DNA from: Enterococcus termitis
Lineage (GTDB): Bacteria > Bacillota > Bacilli > Lactobacillales > Enterococcaceae
Length of the DNA: 64,000 bases
Assembly: GCF_001730305.1 (NCBI RefSeq)
Contig: NZ_MIJY01000012.1
Location: 1 to 64,000, forward strand
Direction: 5' to 3'
Part shown: in pieces, positions 41,821 through 50,237 of the stretch
Layout of the letters: every line of letters starts with the position of its first letter
Numbering within the stretch: the stretch's first letter is position 1
The notes under the pieces: generated by a model
Seen by the model: the letters and a program-made list of their open reading frames with translations, nothing else
What the model was told of the DNA's origin: nothing
The model's database searches: none
Made by a program: the position numbers and the translations under genes

Positions 41821-42546
41821 TTATATATCTGCTGAAGTAAAAACTTCTGATACATCATCATCTTCTTCTAATTTATCAACAAGTAATTGCAACTGTTCTT
41901 GCTGCTCTTTTGTCAAAGTCGTCAGCGTTTGAGGAATCATAGTTAGTTCCGCCTGCGCCAATGTAAATCCATCTGCTTCCAATGAATCACGAACAGAAAC
42001 AAAATCTTCCGGCTCTGTGTAAATTTCAACAACTTCATCTGAAATCTCCAAGTCGTCTGCTCCAGCTTCGATCACCTGCTCAACAAGTGTGTCCTCATCA
42101 ACCGATAATCCTTCACGTTCAATAGCGATATAACCTTTTCGATCAAACATGTAGCTGACCGATCCAGTTTCCCCCAATGAACTACCATTTCGAGTAAATG
42201 CGACCCGGACATTCGTTGCCGTCCGATTTCGATTATCTGTCAAAGCATAAACCAAAACAGCTGTTCCACCAGGTCCATATCCTTCATAAGTAATCTCGTC
42301 ATACTGCTCATTATTCCCAGTACTGCTCGCCTTTTTCAATGCACGATCAATATTATCGTTAGGCATATTAGCCGACTTTGCCTTATCCATCACTAAACGC
42401 AGTGCGGCATTCGTTGCAGGATCAGTCCCGCCAGCTTTTGCTGCAACATAAATTTCCCTTGAAAGCTTTTGAAAAATCTTTCCTCTTTTCGCATCCTGAG
42501 CATTTTTTCGTCCCTGAATATTTTTCCATTTACTATGACCTGCCAT
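41821..42546 (-). CDS. yebC: YebC/PmpR family DNA-binding protein
   Basis: The protein has 241 residues and starts [20 protein letters not shown], then [12 protein letters not shown], the unmistakable YebC signature. [15 protein letters not shown]-type and [13 protein letters not shown] segments follow. YebC proteins were described as DNA-binding regulators; recent work links them to relief of ribosome stalling at proline-rich stretches. An AAGGAGGAATTATC ribosome site precedes it. It is monocistronic, with a terminator after it and a repeat-rich spacer upstream. Confidence 0.95.
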   Translation of the reverse strand: MAGHSKWKNIQGRKNAQDAKRGKIFQKLSREIYVAAKAGGTDPATNAALRLVMDKAKSANMPNDNIDRALKKASSTGNNEQYDEITYEGYGPGGTAVLVYALTDNRNRTATNVRVAFTRNGSSLGETGSVSYMFDRKGYIAIEREGLSVDEDTLVEQVIEAGADDLEISDEVVEIYTEPEDFVSVRDSLEADGFTLAQAELTMIPQTLTTLTKEQQEQLQLLVDKLEEDDDVSEVFTSADI

Positions 42547-42639
42547 GATAATTCCTCCTTAAAATAAAAAATGATTAATACCTTTCACGAAAATCTTGCA
42601 TTGTTCAACATCAGATCAAACGCTTTCGTTATGATTCCC

Positions 42640-42887
42640 AATAAAAGCGGAACAAATCGCTTTATCCTTTAGAAAATTAGGAAATTGACTTTGAGACGCT
42701 TTTTGGCTCACTGACAATTTATCTATTTTCCTAAGGATTGATTTGTGCAGCTGGATAACGACTAATAGCGGACCAAGCCGGTTAACCTCGACTGGAAAAT
42801 AGGAAAAACGATTGAGTCCCTTTGGATCTCACTTAGGTTTTATTTTTTTCCCGAAAGACTGGCTTGTGTAGATGGGGACACAAATAT
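42640..42887. repeat. Two tandem imperfect 121-bp structured units
   Basis: Two diverged copies are offset by 121 bp. Both contain AGCGGA at 42646 and 42767, a GAAAAT-GAG...CTC-ATTTTC type hairpin (42672-42730 and about 42794-42852), and TTGTGCAGCTGG or TTGTGTAGATGG at about 42743 and 42864. Stem bases differ between copies yet still pair, which suggests a conserved structure. No good reading frame spans them. They occupy most of the 516-base gene-free stretch 42547-43062. Confidence 0.6.
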
Positions 42888-43062
42888 TCAACAAGTTTCC
42901 CCATTCATTCTTTTCCCGCTCATTCCTATCTCTTCCTATTGTACTATTGTTCATAATAGTTGCAACCTTTCCATCATGGATTCAACATAGCGGCTGTGCG
43001 CTTCTCTTGTTCTTTGTTATACTAAAATAAAACCTTATCTATAAATGAAATGAGGACAGGCG

Positions 43063-43833
43063 ATGAATATTTTCTTAAAGAAGCTTCAAAAAAAACAAGA
43101 AACCCTAAGCCCTTTGGAACAACAAGTATTAGAATACATTATTAAACATCCAGAAGAAATCACACAAAGCAGGATTCATGAAATTGCTGAAAAAATCTAC
43201 GTTTCTACAGCTACGATCAGTCGTACCAGTCAAGCATTAGGCTATTCCGGTTTTCAAGAAATGAAATATGCTTTGATTCGTCACTTAGAAGATGAACAAC
43301 GTCCTGTATACCATCCGTCAAAAAATCTGACACAACTAGCAGAACGCATCCAACGAGAATTGACTCAAACCCTGCAGTTGATTCAACAGGAGGCTTTAGA
43401 AACAGGCGCTAAGTTATTAGCAGAAAGTCAGCGAATAGAATTTTTTGGCGTCGGCAGCTCCTTTTCCTGTTGTTTTGAAGCTGCGCGAAAATTAACCTTC
43501 GCTGGAAGAATCGCCGACGCTCGTGAAGACTGGGATGAACTACGAATCGTTGCGAATCATTTAACAGCTAAAGATGCGGCGATTCTTGTTAGTTATAGTG
43601 GTGAAACGATGCTGGCACTTGAATATGCTGCAATTCTGAAAGAACGAAAGGTGCCCATCATTGCGATCATCGGTTCAAAAAACACGCCTTTAGAAAAATT
43701 TGCCTCTATCGTCTTTCATGTTGAAGTAGTCAATGGCTATTATGGGGAAATCGATATGAGCTCGCGAATTCCGATGCATCTAGTATTAGAGCTATTGATT
43801 CTTCATTATATAGAATCTTACGTTGAACAATGA
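43063..43833 (+). CDS. MurR/RpiR family transcriptional regulator
   Basis: The protein has 256 residues. The N-terminal HTH_6 domain (SPLEQQVLEYIIKHPEEITQ, then EIAEKIYVSTATISRTSQAL) is followed by a SIS sugar-phosphate-binding domain (FFGVGSSFSCCFEAARKL; AAILVSYSGETMLALEYA). It is the first gene of a unit with a PTS transporter and a MalY-like enzyme and probably senses the imported sugar phosphate. The start is ATG 43063 after GAGGACAGGCG. Confidence 0.9.
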   Translation: MNIFLKKLQKKQETLSPLEQQVLEYIIKHPEEITQSRIHEIAEKIYVSTATISRTSQALGYSGFQEMKYALIRHLEDEQRPVYHPSKNLTQLAERIQRELTQTLQLIQQEALETGAKLLAESQRIEFFGVGSSFSCCFEAARKLTFAGRIADAREDWDELRIVANHLTAKDAAILVSYSGETMLALEYAAILKERKVPIIAIIGSKNTPLEKFASIVFHVEVVNGYYGEIDMSSRIPMHLVLELLILHYIESYVEQ

Positions 43834-43870
43834 ATCTTCTTTCTTTATCTGTAAGCTCTTACATATCATT

Positions 43871-43884
43871 TGAAAGCGCTTGTT
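43871..43884 (+). promoter_or_regulatory. cre-like catabolite repression site
   Basis: TGAAAGCGCTTGTT lies 93 bases before the PTS gene and matches most of the CcpA site consensus, with the AAAGCGCTT core intact but a weak right end. CcpA control of a PTS operon would be expected. Confidence 0.5.
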
Positions 43885-43906
43885 TTCGTTTGTTCTCCCA
43901 CGTAAA

Positions 43907-43955
43907 CTGAACCTAGATCGATCGAGATAACAAAACTTATTAGGTTCAGCTTTTC
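43907..43955 (+). terminator. Hairpin in the leader of the PTS gene
   Basis: CTGAACCTA (43907-43915) and TAGGTTCAG (43941-43949) form a 9-bp stem followed by CTTTTCT, 21 bases before the ribosome site. It may terminate the regulator transcript or attenuate expression of the PTS genes. Confidence 0.5.
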
Positions 43956-43976
43956 TAATTCGAAAGGAGAAACAGA

Positions 43977-45530
43977 ATGAAAAAGAAATTTAGTTTTTGG
44001 GAATTTTTTCAAGGAATCGGCAAGACGTTTATGCTGCCAGTTGCTCTATTAGCTTTTATGGGACTTATCTTAGGAATCGGCAGTTCCTTTTCAAGTCCTT
44101 CAACACTCGAGTTACTTCCTTTTTTAGATCAACCTTGGCTACAAGTGATTTTCCGTTTCATGTCTACTATCGGCGGCTTCGCCTTTACGTATTTGCCTTT
44201 ATTATTTGCTATGGCGATTCCTCTTGGATTAGCTCGCAGCGAAAAGGGTGTTGCTGCTTTTTCTGGTCTTGTCGGCTATGTCGTTATGAACTTATCTATT
44301 AATTTTTATCTGACTGAGACTGATAAGCTGGCTGATCTGGATCATTTACGTGAAGCAGGACAAGGAATGGTCTTGGGGATGCAATCAGTTGAAATGGGTG
44401 TATTAGGCGGAATCATCGTTGGGATCATCGTATATTTACTGCATAATAAATTTTATACCATTCAACTACCAGATGCCTTTGCCTTTTTCGGCGGTGCTCG
44501 CTTCATTCCAATTATCACTTCACTCACAATGGCGGTCATTGGTGTTATTATCCCAATTATTTGGCCCATTTTCGCTCTAGGAATCAATAGTGTGGGATTC
44601 GCTATTCAAAAATCTGGTATTTTCGGTCCATTTCTATTCGGTGCTGGTGAACGTTTGCTTCTACCATTTGGTTTACATCATATCTTAGTTTCTATGATTC
44701 GTTTTACCGAGGCTGGTGGAACTCAGATCGTCAATGGTCAAAGCGTTTCTGGTGCACTCAATATTTTTTACGCTCAGTTGCAAAGCGGTTCACCGATCAG
44801 TCCAGCGGCTACAGCTTTCCTATCTCAAGGAAAAATGCCGACCTTCATGTTTGGTTTACCTGCAGCAGCTCTGGCAATGTACCGCACTGCTTTACCTGAA
44901 AATCGACACAAGATCAAAGGCTTGTTGATTTCTGGTGTGATCGCAACATTTGTAACAGGAATCACAGAACCGATCGAATTTCTCTTCCTATTTATTGCAC
45001 CGGTTTTATATGGTTTCCACGTCATCATGACTGGCTTAGGATTCATGATCATGGCTTTACTTCAAGTAGTGATCGGTAATACCGATGGTGGTGTGTTGGA
45101 CTTTTTGATTTTCGGTATCTTACAGGGAACCTATACTAAATGGTATCTAGTCTTGCTCGTAGGCGCATTATGGTTTGCGGTATATTATTTTGTCTTTACA
45201 TTTGCGATTCAAAAATTCAATTTAAAAACACCGGGTCGTGAGTTAGCTGTTGATGATGTAACAGAAAAAGAACGGACTTATAAGAAGAGTGGAAAATACG
45301 ACGGACCATTGATTCTTAATGCACTCGGAGGACGTTCGAACATCGTTTCATTGGATAATTGTATCACTCGCTTACGTCTAGTCGTTGATGATATGTCTGC
45401 TATCGACGAACAAGAATTAAAAAATCAAGGCGCTTTAGGTGTTATCAAACTAGACGCTAATAATCTTCAAGTCATCATCGGCACGCAGGTAGCTTCGGTT
45501 AAAAATGACTTGGAAAATCTAATGGAGTAG
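43977..45530 (+). CDS. PTS sugar transporter EIICB (MalX-like)
   Basis: The protein has 517 residues. The EIIC domain (about 1-400) has roughly ten membrane segments and motifs such as LPFGLHHIL and GITEPIEFLFLF, the sugar-binding site region of the glucose superfamily. After a linker the EIIB domain carries the phosphorylated Cys462 in SLDNCITRLRL. It imports and phosphorylates a glucose- or maltose-type sugar using phosphate from a separate EIIA. Pairing with a MalY-like enzyme resembles the malXY unit of enterobacteria. The ribosome site is AAAGGAG. Confidence 0.9.
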   Translation: MKKKFSFWEFFQGIGKTFMLPVALLAFMGLILGIGSSFSSPSTLELLPFLDQPWLQVIFRFMSTIGGFAFTYLPLLFAMAIPLGLARSEKGVAAFSGLVGYVVMNLSINFYLTETDKLADLDHLREAGQGMVLGMQSVEMGVLGGIIVGIIVYLLHNKFYTIQLPDAFAFFGGARFIPIITSLTMAVIGVIIPIIWPIFALGINSVGFAIQKSGIFGPFLFGAGERLLLPFGLHHILVSMIRFTEAGGTQIVNGQSVSGALNIFYAQLQSGSPISPAATAFLSQGKMPTFMFGLPAAALAMYRTALPENRHKIKGLLISGVIATFVTGITEPIEFLFLFIAPVLYGFHVIMTGLGFMIMALLQVVIGNTDGGVLDFLIFGILQGTYTKWYLVLLVGALWFAVYYFVFTFAIQKFNLKTPGRELAVDDVTEKERTYKKSGKYDGPLILNALGGRSNIVSLDNCITRLRLVVDDMSAIDEQELKNQGALGVIKLDANNLQVIIGTQVASVKNDLENLME

Positions 45531-45541
45531 GATGGATTTTT

Positions 45542-46732
45542 ATGGTAGAAACAATTGATTTTGATACGATTATTGATAGAAAAGGAACATTTTGTACACA
45601 GTGGGATTATATCGCTGACCGTTTTGGTGAAGCAGATTTATTGCCGTTTACTGTATCAGATACAGATTTTGCCGTGCCAAAGGAGATCATTGGCTCTCTT
45701 CAGCAACGTATCAGTCATCCTGTTTTTGGCTATACACGCTGGAATCACTCGGCTTTTAAAGAAAGTATACAAAATTGGTACCACACGCGCTTGGATTACT
45801 CGCTTAACGCCGACTGGATTGTTTACAGCCCTTCCGTAATCTACTCGATCTCTAAATTGATTGAATTGAAATCGGAGACAGGTGATCAGGTTTTAATCCA
45901 AACACCTGCTTATGATGCTTTTTTCAAAACGATCAAGGCACAAAATCGAACTATAGTTGAAACAACACTGCATTACCAAAATTATCAATACACAATCGAT
46001 TTTATTGATCTAGAAAACAAGTTGAAGCATCCGAACTGTAAAATCTTCCTTTTATGTAGTCCGCATAATCCTACCGGACGTGTTTGGACCAAAAAAGAAC
46101 TTCGCAAGATCATTCAATTATGTACAAACTATGATGTTTTTCTGATCTCTGATGAGATCCATATGGATATTTTACGCAAAGGTGAACGTCATTCTCCCAT
46201 TTTTAAATGGGCAGACGAAACCACCAATATGGCTTTATGTACTTCTGCAAGCAAAACTTTTAATACGCCGGGATTGATTGCTTCGTATTTAATGATTCCT
46301 GATCCTGAGCTACGGGAACAATTTTTATGTATACTGAAAAATCGTGATGGTCTTTCTTCGACAAGTATTTTAGGAATGGACAGTACGATTACAGCTTATA
46401 ACGACTGTCAGCAGTGGTTGAATCAATTAAATGAGTACCTTGATAAGAATGTTCAGCTGTCAGAACAGTTTTTTAGAGAAAAATTGCCTGACTTAACCGT
46501 CATTAACGCACAAGCAACCTACTTACTTTGGATCGATTGTTCGGCACTTCCCTTTACTATGGAGCAACTACAGCACGCACTGATTCACCATGGCAAAGTA
46601 GCAATCATGGCTGGAACAACTTACGGAGAATCCGGCCAACCTTTCCTACGACTAAATATTGGCTGCTCAAAAGAGAAACTGCTCGATGGTTTAGCACGAT
46701 TAGAAAAAAGTATCGCTTACCTAAAACAATAA
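45542..46732 (+). CDS. MalY/PatB family PLP-dependent aminotransferase / C-S lyase
   Basis: The protein has 396 residues, a normal fold type I length. Signatures are FTVSDTDFAVP, FLLCSPHNPTGRVWTKKEL, LISDEIHMDI and the PLP lysine in TSASKTFNTPG. Relatives are cystathionine beta-lyases that release homocysteine or H2S, and MalY also represses MalT in E. coli. It starts 11 bases after the PTS gene, so they are cotranscribed. Whether it serves sulfur amino acid metabolism or sugar-linked regulation cannot be told from sequence. A clear terminator follows. Confidence 0.9.
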   Translation: MVETIDFDTIIDRKGTFCTQWDYIADRFGEADLLPFTVSDTDFAVPKEIIGSLQQRISHPVFGYTRWNHSAFKESIQNWYHTRLDYSLNADWIVYSPSVIYSISKLIELKSETGDQVLIQTPAYDAFFKTIKAQNRTIVETTLHYQNYQYTIDFIDLENKLKHPNCKIFLLCSPHNPTGRVWTKKELRKIIQLCTNYDVFLISDEIHMDILRKGERHSPIFKWADETTNMALCTSASKTFNTPGLIASYLMIPDPELREQFLCILKNRDGLSSTSILGMDSTITAYNDCQQWLNQLNEYLDKNVQLSEQFFREKLPDLTVINAQATYLLWIDCSALPFTMEQLQHALIHHGKVAIMAGTTYGESGQPFLRLNIGCSKEKLLDGLARLEKSIAYLKQ

Positions 46733-46739
46733 CAAATAA

Positions 46740-46790
46740 AGAGATGTTGACACAAGAAACTACTTGCTGCCAACATCTCTGTTTTATTTA
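46740..46790 (+). terminator. Intrinsic terminator after the malY-like gene
   Basis: AGAGATGTTG (46740-46749) pairs with CAACATCTCT (46771-46780), followed by GTTTTATTT. It also overlaps the 3' end of the convergent small gene. Confidence 0.8.
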
Positions 46791-46994
46791 TTTAACAACT
46801 AAACGGATCATTTGATCTCTCAATGTAAATACCTCTCCGTCTTGACAAATGATTGTAGCTTCTTCTTGTTCTCCCATAAGCAACTGTATGTTGATCCGGT
46901 TTGTATCTGGAAAAATACGATACGCTAACATTCCTAACTCTGGAATCGTTGCAGTATCTCTTAATTTATTTTTATTTATAATCAGTTCTTTCAC
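46788..46994 (-). CDS. Small unknown protein
   Basis: The 68-residue protein starts at a GTG (46994) behind AGAGGTG at good spacing. It reads MKELIINKNKLRDTATIPEL and has alternating hydrophobic and charged residues suggesting a small beta protein. There is no signal peptide or cysteine pair. The family is not recognised. It lies between convergent malY and the YxeA-like gene. The ribosome site and compact fit support a real gene. Confidence 0.6.
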   Translation of the reverse strand: MKELIINKNKLRDTATIPELGMLAYRIFPDTNRINIQLLMGEQEEATIICQDGEVFTLRDQMIRLVVK

Positions 46995-47036
46995 TGTTTA
47001 GCACCTCTTTGATATATTATACAAAACTATTACCTT

Positions 47037-47432
47037 TTATAACAGCGAAAGAATTGTTTTAGGAATCTCTTTTTCATCGACTTCTTCCCAACTTTGAATG
47101 CTTTGCCCTTTTGTCGTCAGTTTTAAAAATTTCTTTGGCGTAAGCGGTCTGCCAAATGAAGTATAGGCTAACTCTCGTTTCTGCCCATCTTTATTAACGC
47201 ACGTCTGAATATAGGTGAAATTTTCAATTTTACTCACCGAATCAGGATATTTGTATGCATACTTGTCAGTTGTTTTAACATACATTATTTCTGGCTGTAC
47301 TAATGGATTCAATTGATCAATCAGTGCGGCAGCTTGGGTTGTATTATTATAGGTATATAGACGAAAGCCAAATGCACTGACAATGAAAAGTATTACAAAG
47401 CCTACTATTCGTTTTAAGAATTTTTTTACCAT
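47037..47432 (-). CDS. YxeA/DUF1093 family protein
   Basis: The protein has 131 residues: an N-terminal membrane or signal helix (RIVGFVILFIVSAFGFRLY) and a soluble domain with MYVKTTDKYAYKYPDSVSKI, NFTYIQTCVNKDGQKRELAY and FLKLTTKG. This matches the YxeA family of small secreted or anchored proteins with an OB-like fold. The function is unknown. In several Firmicutes such genes lie near antimicrobial peptide transporters, which is not the case here. Confidence 0.78.
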   Translation of the reverse strand: MVKKFLKRIVGFVILFIVSAFGFRLYTYNNTTQAAALIDQLNPLVQPEIMYVKTTDKYAYKYPDSVSKIENFTYIQTCVNKDGQKRELAYTSFGRPLTPKKFLKLTTKGQSIQSWEEVDEKEIPKTILSLL

Positions 47433-47578
47433 AAGTCATCACAAAACTTTCTTATTCTTTTTTCTTTCTATTCAATAATAGCGGCTTTTTACTTTTTTGC
47501 CATCGAACTTAAGACTGATATATAAATGGGAGACAACTCAAAATAAAAAATCAGATTTTTCGGCAATTTCGTAAAAAG

Positions 47579-47629
47579 CGAGGCATTGGAGTAAAAAGCG
47601 TATTGTTCACTTTTTACTCCAATACCTCG
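47579..47629. repeat. 51-nt strong palindrome
   Basis: CGAGG-C-ATTGGAGTAAAAAG and its near-complement CTTTTTACTCCAAT-A-CCTCG form a 20-position stem with one mismatch and an 11-base loop. GTAAAAAGCG also occurs twice as a direct repeat here. No T-run follows on either side. It is the only structure in the 47433-47710 spacer. Confidence 0.6.
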
Positions 47630-47710
47630 AACCTAATCGACTTTTGGCCCACTCTCTCTTTGCTTTATTTTTATATTACTAACTGCGGATATTACTCATT
47701 TTAATTACGA

Positions 47711-48217
47711 TTATCTTTTTTTAGACAATTTTCTAATCCCCAAAACGATTAGACATAGGCATACTGCACTCAAAGCACCAAAGGAATCGAGCATGACATC
47801 TTGAAACAACGGACTGCGTCCACCTGTGATCATTTGATGGTATTCGTCTAAGCCTGCATAGCCTGTTGCCGCAAGCCATGAAACAACCCCAATCAATAAC
47901 GGCTGCTTTACTTTCATATTTAGACCAATAAACCAACTTCCACCTAATAAAAAATACGTACCAAAATGCGCACCTTTGCGGATGAAAAATTCAATGAATT
48001 TAGCGTAGCCCATAGCTTTTATACTCACTTCACTGCCAGCATAATCAAATGAGATTCCTTTCAGTTGTGCTTCAAATGGCTGGTTACTCAACACTTTGCT
48101 TAAAAGACCCACCTGCGATTGCTGCTCATAGGTTTGTGATGAACTAAAAAATAAAATTGCCATGATTAAAAATGCAACAAAGATATATAAATTACTATTT
48201 TTTAAATGTTTTTTCAA
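47711..48217 (-). CDS. VanZ family membrane protein
   Basis: The protein has 168 residues and about four or five membrane segments. It shows the VanZ landmarks FFIRKGAHFGTYFLLGG and GLDEYHQMITGGRSPLFQDVMLD. VanZ proteins lower teicoplanin binding in some glycopeptide resistance clusters, but most chromosomal copies have unknown roles at the cell envelope. No van genes are nearby, so no resistance is implied. Confidence 0.88.
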   Translation of the reverse strand: MKKHLKNSNLYIFVAFLIMAILFFSSSQTYEQQSQVGLLSKVLSNQPFEAQLKGISFDYAGSEVSIKAMGYAKFIEFFIRKGAHFGTYFLLGGSWFIGLNMKVKQPLLIGVVSWLAATGYAGLDEYHQMITGGRSPLFQDVMLDSFGALSAVCLCLIVLGIRKLSKKR

Positions 48218-48331
48218 TTTGTCGCCTCATTTCTTTAATTGATATAACAGTATTTCCAATAGAATAAACAATCACTCGCTTTTTCTTATGCTATACTAAT
48301 AGAAGAAAACTTTAGAAAGAAGGAATTATGC

Positions 48332-50140
48332 ATGACTTATTCTATTACTTGGGATCTAGATAGTATTTTTCCTGGCGGCAGTCATTCGCCTCAATTAGAG
48401 CAACGATTAAATGAGCTGAAAAAGCAAAGCAATGACTATCACCAGTTGATCGACCAGTGGATACCTGAAAAGGATAGCAACTACCAAGAACTGTTAAAAA
48501 TTTTATCATTACAAGGAATTATCTCAAATGGCTTTGCACAATGCAATAGTTTTATTAATGCCTTATCTTCTGCAGATACCGCGGATAAAAAAGCCAAAAC
48601 CTTATCTGGTGATCTTTATGCACTACTACCAGCGATTCAATTAGCAGAAACGATTTTTACAAAAAAATTAACGAACATTTCTGATACTGATTGGCAACAC
48701 TTACTTTCTTTGGAAAACGTTAAAAACATTGCTTTCCGTTTAAATGAAATTCGCCGTGATGGCAAAAAGCTTCTTTCTGAACAAGAAGAACATATCATTA
48801 ACACTCTTTCATTAGACGGATTGAATGCTTGGAGCAGTCATTATGATACTATCGTCGCCTCTGTGTCGATTCCGTTTAAAGAAAAAGATCAAACCACAAC
48901 ACTTCTATCAGCAGGTCAAGCCTTTAACCGCATGATGAGCGATCCTGATCAAGCTGTTCGTGCAGAGCTATTTAGTGCGTGGGAAAACGTATGGAAAGAA
49001 AAATCTCCGTTACTAGCTGACACCTTGAATCATTTAGACGGCTTCCGTTTGAGCCAATACAATCTGCATGGCGTAACAGACTTTCTTGAAGAACCGCTCA
49101 ACTATAATCGGATGCAAAAAGAAACACTGGACGTCATGTGGGCAACGATCCAGAAAAACAAACAGCCCTTTATTGACTATTTAACACGTAAAGCACAGTT
49201 ATTCGGCAAAGAAAAAATGGATTGGCAAGATCAAGATGCCCCTATTATTCTTGGAGATTTAAAAGAGAAATCATTTAGCTTTGACGAAGCTGCTTCATTT
49301 ATTTTAGAGAATTTTGAAAAATTTAGTCCAAAAATGGCAGCTTTTTCAAAAAAAGCCTTTGAAAAAAGCTGGATCGAAGCAGAAGATCGTCCTGGTAAAC
49401 GCCCTGGCGGCTATTGTACAGAACTTCCTGAAACAGAAGAATCTAGAATATTCATGACCTTTGGAAATTCAATTAATGAGGTAGCCACCTTAGCTCATGA
49501 GCTAGGTCATGCGTTTCACAGCAGCGTTATGTGGGATTTGCCGGTACTTGACCGTGAATACGCTATGAACGTGGCTGAAACGGCTAGTACGTTCGCTGAA
49601 TTGATTGTAGCAGATGCAACGCTGAAAGAAGCAGAAACACCTGAAGAAAAAATCAATTTATTAGATACGAAGATGCAAAATGCGATTGCTATGTTTATGA
49701 ATATTCACGCTCGTTTTATTTTCGAAACTAGCTTTTATGAAGCGCGTAAAAATGGATTATTAAGTGAAGACGAAATCACTGACTTGATGCTTGAAGCACA
49801 AAAACAAAGCTATCAAGATAGTCTTGGAACTTATCATCCACATTTTTGGGCAAGCAAGCTGCACTTTTTCATTGATGATGTTCCGTTCTATAATTTCCCT
49901 TATACCTTTGGTTACCTATTTAGTATGGGAATCTACGCTTATGCTAACCAGCAAGGTAGCGATTTTGAAGATCAATATATCGCATTACTACGTGACACAG
50001 CTTCTATGACTTCTGAAGATCTAGCTAAAAAACATTTAGGCGTCGATTTAACACAACCAGATTTCTGGCAAGCAGGTATCGATCAAGTGGTTAAAGATGT
50101 TGATGAATTCATGACATTAACTGAAAAGTACATCAAATAA
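48332..50140 (+). CDS. pepF: M3 family oligoendopeptidase F
   Basis: The protein has 602 residues, the usual PepF size. The zinc site reads LAHELGHAFHSSVM, and a downstream glutamate is in NVAETASTFAEL. GTYHPHFWASKLHFF and FPYTFGYLFSMGIYAYA match the C-terminal M3B lid. It cleaves short peptides in the cytoplasm, including transported or signal-derived peptides. It is monocistronic, with a GAAAGAAGGAA ribosome site and a terminator at 50146-50182. Confidence 0.93.
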   Translation: MTYSITWDLDSIFPGGSHSPQLEQRLNELKKQSNDYHQLIDQWIPEKDSNYQELLKILSLQGIISNGFAQCNSFINALSSADTADKKAKTLSGDLYALLPAIQLAETIFTKKLTNISDTDWQHLLSLENVKNIAFRLNEIRRDGKKLLSEQEEHIINTLSLDGLNAWSSHYDTIVASVSIPFKEKDQTTTLLSAGQAFNRMMSDPDQAVRAELFSAWENVWKEKSPLLADTLNHLDGFRLSQYNLHGVTDFLEEPLNYNRMQKETLDVMWATIQKNKQPFIDYLTRKAQLFGKEKMDWQDQDAPIILGDLKEKSFSFDEAASFILENFEKFSPKMAAFSKKAFEKSWIEAEDRPGKRPGGYCTELPETEESRIFMTFGNSINEVATLAHELGHAFHSSVMWDLPVLDREYAMNVAETASTFAELIVADATLKEAETPEEKINLLDTKMQNAIAMFMNIHARFIFETSFYEARKNGLLSEDEITDLMLEAQKQSYQDSLGTYHPHFWASKLHFFIDDVPFYNFPYTFGYLFSMGIYAYANQQGSDFEDQYIALLRDTASMTSEDLAKKHLGVDLTQPDFWQAGIDQVVKDVDEFMTLTEKYIK

Positions 50141-50145
50141 TTACT

Positions 50146-50182
50146 AAGAAGCTTCAATCGCTTAACATTGAAGCTTCTTTTT
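50146..50182 (+). terminator. Intrinsic terminator after pepF
   Basis: AAGAAGCTTCAAT (50146-50158) and ATTGAAGCTTCTT (50167-50179) pair perfectly around an eight-base loop, with T residues after. Confidence 0.9.
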
Positions 50183-50186
50183 ATAC

Positions 50187-50217
50187 AAAAAAAGAATCAG
50201 ACAATCGTCTGATTCTT
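50187..50217 (-). terminator. Intrinsic terminator after the SagA-like gene
   Basis: AAGAATCAGA (50192-50201) and TCTGATTCTT (50208-50217) form a 10-bp stem. Read leftward, a seven-T run follows at 50193-50187. Confidence 0.88.
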
Positions 50218-50237
50218 AGAATATCGAGAATAATTGA

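Noticed and set aside
47711-48217. VanZ gene as sign of a glycopeptide resistance cluster
   Set aside because: No vanA/B, vanH, vanX or vanRS genes are near; chromosomal VanZ-like genes are common.
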